NCBI GenBank assembly: GCA_013374505.1
Contig: QENJ01000222.1
Coordinates: forward strand, 1-29,514
Origin: Candidatus Methanophagaceae archaeon
GTDB taxonomy: Archaea; Halobacteriota; Syntropharchaeia; Alkanophagales; Methanospirareceae
Length of the DNA stretch: 29,514 nucleotides
Direction of reading: 5' to 3'
Shown: piece by piece, positions 17,377 through 23,977 of the stretch
Layout: each line of letters begins with the position of its first letter
How positions within the stretch are numbered: position 1 is the stretch's first letter
Made by a program: the position numbers and the translations under genes
Notes under the pieces: model-generated
What the model saw: the letters and a program-made list of their open reading frames with translations, nothing else
Database searches by the model: none
What the model was told of the DNA's origin: nothing

Positions 17377-17483
17377 TTATACCAGATTTCATGACTTCCT
17401 TTCGCTTGTCTGTCGAATACGAATCCTGCTTTCTTTAGCTTCTTAATAACATCTCTTGCTGCGAGGGGGGGTAATCTCGTCAT
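17361..17483 (-). pseudogene. hicA: HicA toxin, truncated by the insertion sequence
   Basis: The frame from the ATG at 17483 reads MTRLPPLAARDVIKKLKKAG, then FVFDRQAKGSHEIWY, which is the N-terminal half of a HicA mRNA interferase including the conserved GSH histidine. Native sequence ends at about 17378. The last few residues (MTFG) and the stop codon come from the right inverted repeat of the insertion sequence. Normal HicA has about 60-80 residues with a C-terminal strand and helix that are missing here. The ATG overlaps the hicB stop codon (ATGA), the usual coupled arrangement. The other half of hicA is not found at the other end of the element. Confidence 0.8.
17365..17377 (-). repeat. 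Right terminal inverted repeat of the insertion sequence
   Basis: Reads ACATGACTTTCGG on the minus strand, identical to the left end. It encodes the chimeric end of the truncated hicA reading frame. Confidence 0.8.
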
Positions 17484-17728
17484 ATGGTCACATTTATCGG
17501 TATCTTAACATCTTGAATAACTTTTCTTGATGGCTCAATCTCAAAGGGTAAAGGGTCGCCATGCTCAATATAAGACTCAATAAGTTTTCTTGCTACATCT
17601 TGTGCTATTTCCATCGTCTCTGCTATCGTCCTCCCATGAGCTATGAGTCCTTGGAGGGTATTGCTCGTTGCAAGATAGCCCCCTTCTTCCAATTCCTCTA
17701 TTTTTATGGGTATGAGACTTTCAGACAC
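17480..17728 (-). CDS. hicB: HicB antitoxin
   Basis: An 82-residue HicB-family antitoxin with the partial RNase H-like fold that normally neutralises HicA. The segment GGYLATSNTLQGLIAHGRTIAETMEIAQDVARKLIE is the family core (a beta hairpin followed by a helix), and an E..DPLPFE-type tail follows. An upstream GTG at 17737 would add three residues. The GTG at 17728 is preferred because GAGGTG lies 4-5 bases before it. The stop overlaps the hicA start. With hicA truncated, this antitoxin is functionally orphaned. A C-terminal DNA-binding domain, present in long HicB proteins, is absent, so it may not autoregulate on its own. Confidence 0.82.
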   Translation of the reverse strand: MSESLIPIKIEELEEGGYLATSNTLQGLIAHGRTIAETMEIAQDVARKLIESYIEHGDPLPFEIEPSRKVIQDVKIPINVTI

Positions 17729-17793
17729 TTTTATCACCTCGATAGTTTTTAAGTTTATCTTTAATTATGTTACGTGTTCTTAAAAAGCTTTTA

Positions 17794-17940
17794 TTATATG
17801 TACTTCCGCCAGTGGTTATATCTACAACCAGCGCATTTAACCCCTATGTCTATTAGATTTCTTTCTTCGTCACGTTCCTCTGCTACTACAATTAACGACA
17901 TTTTTCCACCGTTTGGACATTTGCCAAATCTGGACGCCAT
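17794..17940 (-). CDS. Small zinc-ribbon-like protein
   Basis: A 48-residue protein with three cysteines: Cys8 in FGKCPNGGK, and Cys36 and Cys39 in VKCAGCRYNHW. The spacing is that of a zinc ribbon in which the second cysteine of the first knuckle has become glycine (CPNG instead of CPNC). A nearby histidine could serve as a fourth ligand. A strong GGAGGAGG ribosome-binding site precedes the ATG at 17940, which argues that the gene is translated despite its size. It lies on the same strand as the hicBA and YgiT/DUF4258 loci, so it belongs to a run of small genes. Function unknown. Confidence 0.55.
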   Translation of the reverse strand: MASRFGKCPNGGKMSLIVVAEERDEERNLIDIGVKCAGCRYNHWRKYI

Positions 17941-17981
17941 TTTCTATCCTCCTCCAATATGAAAGCCCCGACCACGCCACT

Positions 17982-17997
17982 CCTGTTTGAAAACAGG
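17982..17997. other. Short perfect hairpin between small genes
   Basis: CCTGTTT at 17982-17988 pairs with AAACAGG at 17991-17997 around a 2-base loop. It lies between the YgiT-like gene and the zinc-ribbon gene and may end or punctuate the upstream transcript. Confidence 0.35.
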
Positions 17998-18030
17998 GGC
18001 ATCCCTGCTGTTTTATCCTTCTCAAATCCC

Positions 18031-18283
18031 CTACGTAATGACACTTTCATAAGCGTAAGTCCTGCCGATAGGCTTATACATCTCTGTGGCTTTCTGTTTA
18101 AGCTCTGATCTAATATCTTCTATCTTTTTGTGAACGTCTTTCGTATAAATCCTTTCACCGCACTTCTCACATACACCGGCTTTGACTCTCAAGATTGCTA
18201 CATCGTTTCCTCCTTTAACAATCTTCTCCACTTTTTTTTCTACTACATCCCCCCCCACAAATAGGGCAGATCGGTGTTAACAT
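18031..18283 (-). pseudogene. YgiT-type zinc-finger antitoxin, frameshifted in a G8 run
   Basis: From the ATG at 18283 the frame reads MLTPICPICGG and then leaves frame within a run of eight G (18249-18256). With seven G it continues as DVVEKKVEKIVKGGNDVAILRVKAGVCEKCGERIYTKD to the stop at 18031, giving about 84 residues. The two CxxC pairs (CPIC and CEKC) and the trailing GERIY pattern are those of YgiT/MqsA-type zinc-finger antitoxins. AGGAGG precedes the ATG. The shift could be a true mutation, a slippage-prone (phase-variable) tract, or a one-base assembly error. The partner toxin lies 1 base upstream and is also shifted. Confidence 0.7.
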
Positions 18284-18284
18284 T

Positions 18285-18600
18285 TTATCGCCTCCTTATG
18301 CTATGGTCTATCCATCTATCAGGATCTGGAATATATCCTGTTATGACAATTGCAATGTCATGCTCAGCGGAATATGCCCAAACACTGTGTATATGCCTTT
18401 CTTTTTGGTCCTTGCCATATATAAGACAGCTCGGAAAGGGTTTATCGTCCAGATACTCTTCAATTATTTCGCCGTGTAAGACAGAACGAAGCAAATCTTC
18501 GTCCTGTATCTCATCATTTGCAAGGTTCCTCATCTGCATGGTCTGTCATGTTAATCCTACCTTTTACTATCGCTGATTTTATCTCTTTTAATATATCCAT
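18285..18600 (-). pseudogene. DUF4258 toxin, frameshifted near its N terminus
   Basis: The main part (from 18539) reads EIQDEDLLRSVLHGEIIEEYLDDKPFPSCLIYG, then RHIHSVWAYSAEHDIAIVITGYIPDPDRW, the standard DUF4258 pattern (a RelE/MqsR-like toxin fold). A start with the proper family N terminus, MDILKEIKSAIVKGRINMTDHA, lies at 18600 in a frame offset by one base. The frames meet near 18538. DUF4258 proteins are usually encoded just upstream of YgiT-type zinc-finger antitoxins, as here (1-base gap). Both genes of the module are shifted, indicating a dead toxin-antitoxin locus unless both are assembly errors. Confidence 0.7.
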
Positions 18601-18701
18601 TTATAGCGTATCGCTATTAAAAAGTTTGTGCCCCTATATAAATTTCACTTTCTGAAGCTTTGTCCGTTAACGCAACAGACACCCCATCAAGTCACTATAC
18701 C

Positions 18702-18749
18702 CCGTACTTAAGTACAAGGCCTGTACTTAAACCCTACACTCAAGTACGG
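18702..18749. repeat. Cluster of CCGTACTTAAGT-type inverted repeats
   Basis: CCGTACTTAAGTAC begins at 18702 and contains a 12-base palindrome (18704-18715). GTACTTAA recurs at 18723-18730, and CACTCAAGTACGG at 18737-18749 is the inverted form CCGTACTTGAGTG. Four half-sites in under 50 bases suggest an operator array or a decayed element end. It lies in the 640-base gap 18601-19239, where no gene was recognised. Confidence 0.45.
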
Positions 18750-19061
18750 AACTAAGTGGCTTACTGCTATATACATTTATCATAGGCTATAAACTGAGTT
18801 TCGGTTTTTGTTCGACATTCCATTTTTGAGAAGCATGTATAACACTTAGCGTAAAATGTCGTATTATCCATTTAGCAATCCCGCTAAAATACTTTGTGGA
18901 TACGTTATAAACAAATTTCACAGTCAAAATGCAAAATAGAAGAAGGACGCGGCGAGAACGGGCAAGTGCTAAAATGTGCGGAAAAAATATGTGTATGAAG
19001 CGGATGTGAAGTAATCATTAACTCAACATTGTATTTTTATGTGCCGTTTTGGGTGTGTGAT

Positions 19062-19142
19062 GCTTTGCACCTGAAGTCCAATTTTTTTACCGATTAGGTG
19101 CTACTTTCAGACTTTATGCAAAAGTGACTTTAAGTGCAAAGC
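19062..19142. repeat. 17-base inverted repeat upstream of marC
   Basis: GACTTTAAGTGCAAAGC at 19126-19142 matches the complement of 19062-19078 at 15 of 17 positions. A third partial copy, TTAAGTGCAA, is at 19184-19193 near the expected transcription start. The arms are 47 bases apart. This is a plausible regulator-binding arrangement for the gene at 19240. Confidence 0.45.
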
Positions 19143-19158
19143 CTACCGTAGCTATACC

Positions 19159-19166
19159 TTTATATA
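19159..19166 (+). promoter_or_regulatory. Probable TATA box of marC
   Basis: TTTATATA lies about 80 bases before the ATG at 19240, predicting a start site near 19187 and a leader of about 50 bases. It sits between the second and third copies of the GTGCAA repeat. Confidence 0.4.
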
Positions 19167-19239
19167 CACAAAGATGCAGGTATTTAAGTGCAAGTAGCAA
19201 GCTGTTATTAGCGGCAAACTTAGGAGATAGGAGACAAAT

Positions 19240-19908
19240 ATGGCTGATTACGCTCAGGCTTTAGCGTTCGGAATTGGTGCGATTACCGCTATCGTTGTGA
19301 TTTCTAATCCGCTTTCAACCTCTGCGATTTTCATTGCACTGACCGAAAGAATGTCGCGTAGACAAAAGCAAGAGGTCATTAAGAAGTCTTTAACATACTC
19401 GATTGGGATACTGATTCTATTCGCAGTGTCGGGCTTATTACTTTTTAAAGTGTTTGGGTTCTCGATTGGCGCGTTTAGAATCGCAGGCGGTGTGCTGCTC
19501 TTCACAACGGCTGTGGGTATGCTTAACCCAAAGACAAGCCAGGAAGAGGCGAGTGACGCGCCCGATAATATCGCGCTTATTCCGTTAGCAATCCCGTTTA
19601 TCGCGGGACCTGGTACCATCGTAACGGTTGTGGTGCTCATGTCAGAAGCTGAGACCAAACTGACTCAGGACCTCGTCACCGGCATTTTGTGTATTCTAGG
19701 CGTATTTGCAGGTATTGCCGTTTGCATTGGCATATCTTATGCAATGCTGGCCAAGTCAGATTTCATTGACAGTGTACTCAAGGAAGGCGGTCGTAGAGTG
19801 GTCACAACGCTAATGGGGCTTATCGTGATGGCAATCGCCATTCAGTTCTTTATCAACGGGATCATGGACATTTTACCTGATTTTATGGCTACCGTCAGCG
19901 GTATGTAA
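19240..19908 (+). CDS. MarC family integral membrane protein
   Basis: A 222-residue membrane protein of the MarC/UPF0056 family; physiological role unknown (the old link to multiple antibiotic resistance was withdrawn for the E. coli protein). Six hydrophobic helices are visible. The family segments are present: NPLSTSAIFIALTE near residue 25, FRIAGGVLLFTTAVGML near residue 75, and IPLAIPFIAGPGTIVTVVVLM near residue 120, with the last helix FINGIMDIL. The ATG has TAGGAGATAGGAG upstream. It stands alone between a repeat-rich region and tldE. The frame and length are normal for the family. Confidence 0.92.
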   Translation: MADYAQALAFGIGAITAIVVISNPLSTSAIFIALTERMSRRQKQEVIKKSLTYSIGILILFAVSGLLLFKVFGFSIGAFRIAGGVLLFTTAVGMLNPKTSQEEASDAPDNIALIPLAIPFIAGPGTIVTVVVLMSEAETKLTQDLVTGILCILGVFAGIAVCIGISYAMLAKSDFIDSVLKEGGRRVVTTLMGLIVMAIAIQFFINGIMDILPDFMATVSGM

Positions 19909-19970
19909 GAAACTACAAGTTTTTTTGAATCTTTCCAACCCGTAAAAAACATAATAATCCAGACAGTACC

Positions 19971-20000
19971 GTCTGCGTAAATCCGTGTAATCTGCGTCCT
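19971..20000. repeat. Degenerate short tandem repeat, ATCTGCGTA type
   Basis: Three units of about 9-10 bases (TCTGCGTAA, ATCCGTGTA, ATCTGCGTC) follow one another in the gap between marC and tldE. Related stretches occur at 21501-21520, 21614-21638, 25957-25984 and 28714-28738, all outside intact coding sequence. Confidence 0.45.
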
Positions 20001-20107
20001 AAATAGTTTACGTACTTCATATACAAGAACCTCTGTGAGATCTGGTAGTCCGTGAGACAATTATTAAGCTAGTAGTTGTTTAGTTGTAATGGTAGGAAGA
20101 ACACAAA

Positions 20108-21463
20108 ATGTTTGACATCATGCATAAAGGCTTGAACAAAGCATTAGAAATCTGCGATCAGGTAGAGTTGTTTGGCGAACGAAGCGATATACTGAGCATA
20201 GATCTGGAACGAGAAGAAGTAAAGAAGATGAAGCACGTGAAAAGCACGGGTATTGGCGTGCGAGTGGTAGTCTCAAAAAAAGTAGGATTCTCGTACACTA
20301 CCGCGTTAGAACACGTTAAATTAGACGAGTGCATCGCACACGCGATAAAACAGGCACGGTCATCCGAAGAAGACCCTAATTTCGCGGGGCTGCCGGTGTC
20401 ACCGAAACGAGGCTACAAGAAACCCGATAAGAAATTTGACCCCAGGATATTGGACCTTCTTGGTGGCGGCAGCGAAGATGCGATTGGATATTGCAAAGAG
20501 ATGCTAACCGGCATGAAAGAGATTGAAGCGGATGAGGCCGTGTGCCGACCGACCGAAGGCAGTTTCGCAGCGGCTCACGATGAAACATACATCTTGAATT
20601 CCGAAGGTATCGAGACGAGTGATGCCGGCACTTATGTCTCTGCTGGATTACTAGTTGTGGCAACAGAAGACGGTGGCGAGGAGATTCCGGGCAGTGAGGG
20701 TAAGGTTAGCCGAATGCTCAGTGACATAGATTTCGCTTGGATCGGTCGCGAGGCAGTGAAGATGGCGGTGGACAGTATAGGTGGTACACGGCTACAAACA
20801 AAAGAGATTCCGGTTGTATTGTCGCCTCGTGCGGTACAGAGTCTTCTGGATTACACATTGATACCACAATTGAGTGCTGAGAATGTGCAACGGAAACAGT
20901 CGCCTTACCACGATAAAAAAGGTGCGGATATAGCTTCGGACATTATTAGTATTGTGGATGATGGCACGATGCCGCTGGGTGTGAACAGCCGGCAGATGGA
21001 TGGTGAAGGCGTGCCGTCTGGTGCTACTGTTCTTGTTGAGAACGGGGTACTAAAGAATTTCTTGTATGATTCTTACACTGCCGCTAAAGACGGTGTCGAG
21101 AGTACCGGTAACGCAATCAGGGGTTTCGAGAGTTTGCCGGCGCCCGGTTCTACGAACTTCATCATAAACGGGCGTAGCAAAGCGGATAAGGACGAGATGC
21201 TGGGTGATATACGTGAAGGGTTGTTTATTAACGATGTGATTGGTGCGCATACGGCGTCTCGGACTTCGGGTGATTTCTCGGTGGTTGCACAGAATTCTGC
21301 GGGTATTAAAGCGGGTGTGTTGTTTCCGGTTAAGCAGGTGATGGTAACAGGAAATATGCAGGAGCTATTGAAGCATGTGGAACTTGTTGGGACTGATACC
21401 AGGCAGATGTATAATGTTGTGTCGCCTTCTATTAAAGTGTCGAAGCTGCAGGTGGTTTCTTGA
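20108..21463 (+). CDS. tldE: TldE/PmbA family protein (TldD partner)
   Basis: A 451-residue member of the TldD/TldE family. TldE (PmbA) is the non-catalytic partner of the zinc metalloprotease TldD; the heterodimer degrades unstructured peptides and matures some modified peptides. No HExxxH motif is present here, as expected for TldE. Family segments include GIGVRVVVSKKVGFSYTT near residue 47, SPRAVQSLLDYTLIPQLSAENVQRK in the middle, a GVPSGATVLVENGVLKNFLYDSYTA segment, and a C-terminal SGDFSVVAQNSAGIKAGV. The ATG start at 20108 fits the family N terminus. The catalytic tldD, often adjacent, is not in this window. The frame is intact. Confidence 0.9.
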   Translation: MFDIMHKGLNKALEICDQVELFGERSDILSIDLEREEVKKMKHVKSTGIGVRVVVSKKVGFSYTTALEHVKLDECIAHAIKQARSSEEDPNFAGLPVSPKRGYKKPDKKFDPRILDLLGGGSEDAIGYCKEMLTGMKEIEADEAVCRPTEGSFAAAHDETYILNSEGIETSDAGTYVSAGLLVVATEDGGEEIPGSEGKVSRMLSDIDFAWIGREAVKMAVDSIGGTRLQTKEIPVVLSPRAVQSLLDYTLIPQLSAENVQRKQSPYHDKKGADIASDIISIVDDGTMPLGVNSRQMDGEGVPSGATVLVENGVLKNFLYDSYTAAKDGVESTGNAIRGFESLPAPGSTNFIINGRSKADKDEMLGDIREGLFINDVIGAHTASRTSGDFSVVAQNSAGIKAGVLFPVKQVMVTGNMQELLKHVELVGTDTRQMYNVVSPSIKVSKLQVVS

Positions 21464-21500
21464 GGGGGTTTTCAAAAGATAAATCGTAATAGTTTCGCTA

Positions 21501-21638
21501 ACCACCAGATTACGCAGATTCCCACGAGAGAGCAATGATTGGAATCGGTTTTTAGTACTCTATTGGCGATTATATCGAATAGTCCTGCCCTCCCCCACGA
21601 ATCACCAGTTCTTGTGTTAATCTTGTGAAATCTCGTGG
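21501..21638. repeat. Inverted pair of AATCTNGTG repeats
   Basis: ACCACCAGATTACGCAGATT (21501-21520) and, inverted, GTGTTAATCTTGTGAAATCTCGTGG (two segments over 21614-21638) share the same short-unit pattern and could pair across about 95 bases. It lies just past the tldE stop. A 23/25 match to 21614-21638 occurs on the opposite strand at 28714-28738. The surrounding gap 21464-22015 has no recognised gene. Confidence 0.45.
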
Positions 21639-21786
21639 TTTTTTTAGTTAGCTATACAAATACCATACTTTAGTTGCAGGCTCTTTAATCAAGTATGGAG
21701 AACGTGAGTAAATACCGGAGGAAGGGGTTGATAAGCGATGATAGGTGTTCGACCAGAGGGATGTATATGCGAACCTTGTTCGGATA

Positions 21787-21840
21787 TAACACCAAATTGG
21801 CGGGATATGCGAAGTGAGCTCGGATATACCAATGTTAGGC
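21787..21840 (+). repeat. attC-like hairpin upstream of the nuclease gene
   Basis: TAACA at 21787-21791 pairs with TGTTA at 21833-21837, and TTGG at 21797-21800 pairs with CCAA at 21829-21832, with unpaired bases on one side. The site ends in GTTAGGC, which fits the GTTRRRY consensus of integron attC sites, and its length (about 55 bases) fits a short attC. The left core ATATAAC departs from RYYYAAC at one position. Candidate only. Confidence 0.3.
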
Positions 21841-22015
21841 GACATATTTTCAAGTCTCTTTTTGAATGTGGAATGTGTTAAAAAAAATCTTTATTTGAAT
21901 GAGGAGGAAATAAGGTGTTTTCTTCACTTCGTTACGAAAACGATTTATTTATAAACAAGTAAAGAATATAATTTTTATTGATTGAGCAAAGCTATTTACA
22001 ACCTGTTTAAAAAAT

Positions 22016-23415
22016 ATGAATAAAAAAATATTTACAATCGGTTATGAGATTCCTGGAAGAAGTGAAGACCTTTTAGATTTCACTTCAAATAACTCTCTAA
22101 TGGATGCTGATATTGTTTTGTTCAATACAGATACACCGTATGGTCTTGATTACCCTTCTACATTTCAAGGGAAAAATTCATATACGGAAGATGCTTCTTT
22201 TGATTATAAAGAACAGTTAAAACACTGGAGAAATGAATTAGATAATTTTCTAAAAACTGGAAAAATTGTTTTTTTGCTTCTGTCTAAAAAAGAAGAGTTT
22301 TATTTAGCAACAGGAGAAAAACAACATAGTGGTACTGGCAGAAATAGGCAAACTACAAACATAGTGAATTTACATGACAACTATGAATTTTTACCAGTAA
22401 ATATCGGCAGAATAACTGTTGCTACTGGAAAACATATTGAGTTTACAGGAAATACCATATTTAATGAGTTTTTGGTTAATAAAGTTACGATGCCTCTCTA
22501 CACAGTTTATTTAGAAAATGTTGAAAATGCTCAAGTCATATTTACAGGAAAAGATAAAACAAAAACTTTAGGCGCAGTCTATAAAAGTGGAGACGGACAC
22601 TTGGTTGTGTTGCCTTATGTAAAATACGATGAAGAAAAATTTACTAGATATGATGAAAAAGAAGATAAGAGTTACTGGACTGAAGATGCAATAAAATTTG
22701 GCAATAATTTTATAGATTGCCTTTTGAGTATTAACCAACAATTAGCACAAGAATCTAAAAAAACACCACTTCCAAAATGGGCTACGCTAAAGCAATTTTC
22801 CACGGAAAAAGAATTAGAAACAAAAAAAGCTATTGATAAAAATACAAAGGAAATAGAAGAAATAAAACTAAGAAATGAAAAATTACAAGTAGAATTAGAA
22901 GAAGAACAAGCATTAAAAGACTTACTTTTTGAACAAGGTAAACCACTTGAAAATGCCGTAATAGAATCTCTGAAATTTTTAGGATACCAAGCAGAAAATT
23001 ATGATGATGGAGAACTTGAACTAGATCAAGTTATAACTAGCCCTGAAGGACACAGATTTATTGGAGAATGTGAAGGTAAAGACAACAAAGATATATAACA
23101 AAATTCAGACAATTATTAGAATCTTTAAATGCTGATTTTGCAAGAGAAGAAGTTGAAGAAAAAGCATTTGGAATTTTATTTGGGAATCCTGAAAGGTTGA
23201 AAAATCCAGCTGAAAGAACTTTGGATTTTACTAAAAAATGTAAAATAGGTGCTGAAAGAGAAAAAATACTACTAATTAAGACAACCGATTTATTTGTTGT
23301 GACTAAATATTTAAAAGAAAATAAAGATACAGCATATCAAAAAGCTTGCAGAAAAGCGATTTATGATGGACTTGGAAAAATTGTGAGATTTCCTAGTATT
23401 CCTAAAAAGAAATAG
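22016..23415 (+). pseudogene. Amidotransferase-like/coiled-coil/PD-(D/E)xK nuclease protein with one frameshift
   Basis: Residues 1 to about 245 resemble a ThuA/glutamine-amidotransferase-like Rossmann domain: an opening beta strand KIFTIGYEI, ADIVLFNTD, KIVFLL, and a closing GDGHLVVLPYV. Then come a glutamate/lysine-rich coiled coil (about 270-310) and a restriction-endonuclease-like domain beginning LENAVIESLKFLGYQAE. That domain has candidate catalytic residues Asp337 and Glu353-x-Lys355 in ECEGK. The frame stops at 23098. One missing base near 23092 would restore it, and the second half continues TKFRQLLESLNADFA to IVRFPSIPKKK at 23415, including LLIKTTDLFVVTKYL, a typical late strand of Mrr-like nucleases. 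Total about 466 residues. Composition is strikingly AT-rich compared with neighbours, suggesting transfer. Exact family not known to me. Confidence 0.6.
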
Positions 23416-23563
23416 GGAGTTTTGGGCTACTGGCATTCACCCCTTTAATTCCCCTCTGTCCTCCGTCCAAAACGAATTTTTTTTCACTCTAACAATGGAT
23501 AAAAAGAGACTTGAAAATACGCAAAAGCCACGTTGCACCCTCGCTTCTAACGTCGCTCGGGTC

Positions 23564-23652
23564 GCCTAACACAGTATATATGCGGTTCGCTCGTTGCACT
23601 TCGCTCTCCCATATTTCACTCCGCTACGCTCCGCAAAACATCGCATATACTG
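23564..23652 (+). repeat. attC-like hairpin downstream of the nuclease gene
   Basis: GCCTAAC (23564-23570) fits RYYYAAC and is followed by CAGTATATATGCG (23572-23584), which pairs with CGCATATACTG (23642-23652) except for a 2-base bulge. The loop is about 57 bases rich in CGCT and CGCTC. GCCTAAC is the exact complement of the GTTAGGC before the gene. A matching GTTRRRY after the right arm was not found. The gap 23416-23752 otherwise has a T8 run at about 23469 and no gene. Confidence 0.35.
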
Positions 23653-23761
23653 AAACCGCTGTCCGAAATTGAACCTGCCGCCTGTAAGGTGTAGAGAGGC
23701 ATCGTAACTTTATTAACCAAAAACGAATGCTTTATATGATCATAGGGTAGAGGTGATAGGC

Positions 23762-23959
23762 ATGGAAGATGCTAACGTTGCTTTGATACTTAAGGAGATA
23801 GGAGAGATAAAGAAGGAGATAGCGTACATAAAGGAGCATATAATAGACAGGGATAGAATTTTGACGGATGAAGAGATAATATTGTTAAAAGAAGCTGAGA
23901 AAGAATTTGTGGAGGGGAAAACAATAAAACTTGAAGACATAGAGAGGAATTCAGAGTGA
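23762..23959 (+). CDS. RelB-like antitoxin, orphan
   Basis: A 65-residue charged helical protein: a coiled N-terminal half (LILKEIGEIKKEIAYIKEHI), then ILTDEEIILLKEAEKEFVEGKTIKLEDIE. The last part resembles the toxin-wrapping tail of archaeal RelB-type antitoxins. GAGGTG lies 6 bases before the ATG at 23762; an in-frame GTG at 23753 is less well placed. The stop overlaps a GTG (23956) that would begin a partner, VKFDFV, like the first strand of a RelE toxin. That frame closes after 20 codons inside the opposite-strand gene, so the toxin appears lost. The coding assignment is good; the antitoxin label is moderate. Confidence 0.6.
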   Translation: MEDANVALILKEIGEIKKEIAYIKEHIIDRDRILTDEEIILLKEAEKEFVEGKTIKLEDIERNSE

Positions 23960-23977
23960 AGTTCGATTTTGTCCATG

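Larger units (their letters stand above)
15151..17377 (-). mobile_element. Decayed insertion sequence with 13-base terminal inverted repeats
   Basis: A 2227-base element bounded by perfect 13-base inverted repeats, ACATGACTTTCGG, at 15151-15163 and its complement at 17365-17377. It contains one transposase-like gene on the minus strand, broken into several frames. The left flank lies inside a HEPN-like gene and the right flank inside hicA, so the two sides do not belong to one interrupted gene. No target duplication is visible. This implies deletion or recombination after insertion, for example between two copies. The IS family is not assigned. Confidence 0.8.

Noticed and set aside
17940..18030. 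IS200/IS605-type element end near the hairpin at 17982
   Set aside because: Some resemblance (GAAAGCCCCGACC next to a hairpin), but no TnpA or TnpB sequence is nearby and the other end is absent.
18929..19009. Short basic open frame in the gap before marC
   Set aside because: 26 codons, very Arg/Met rich, no ribosome-binding site; probably chance.
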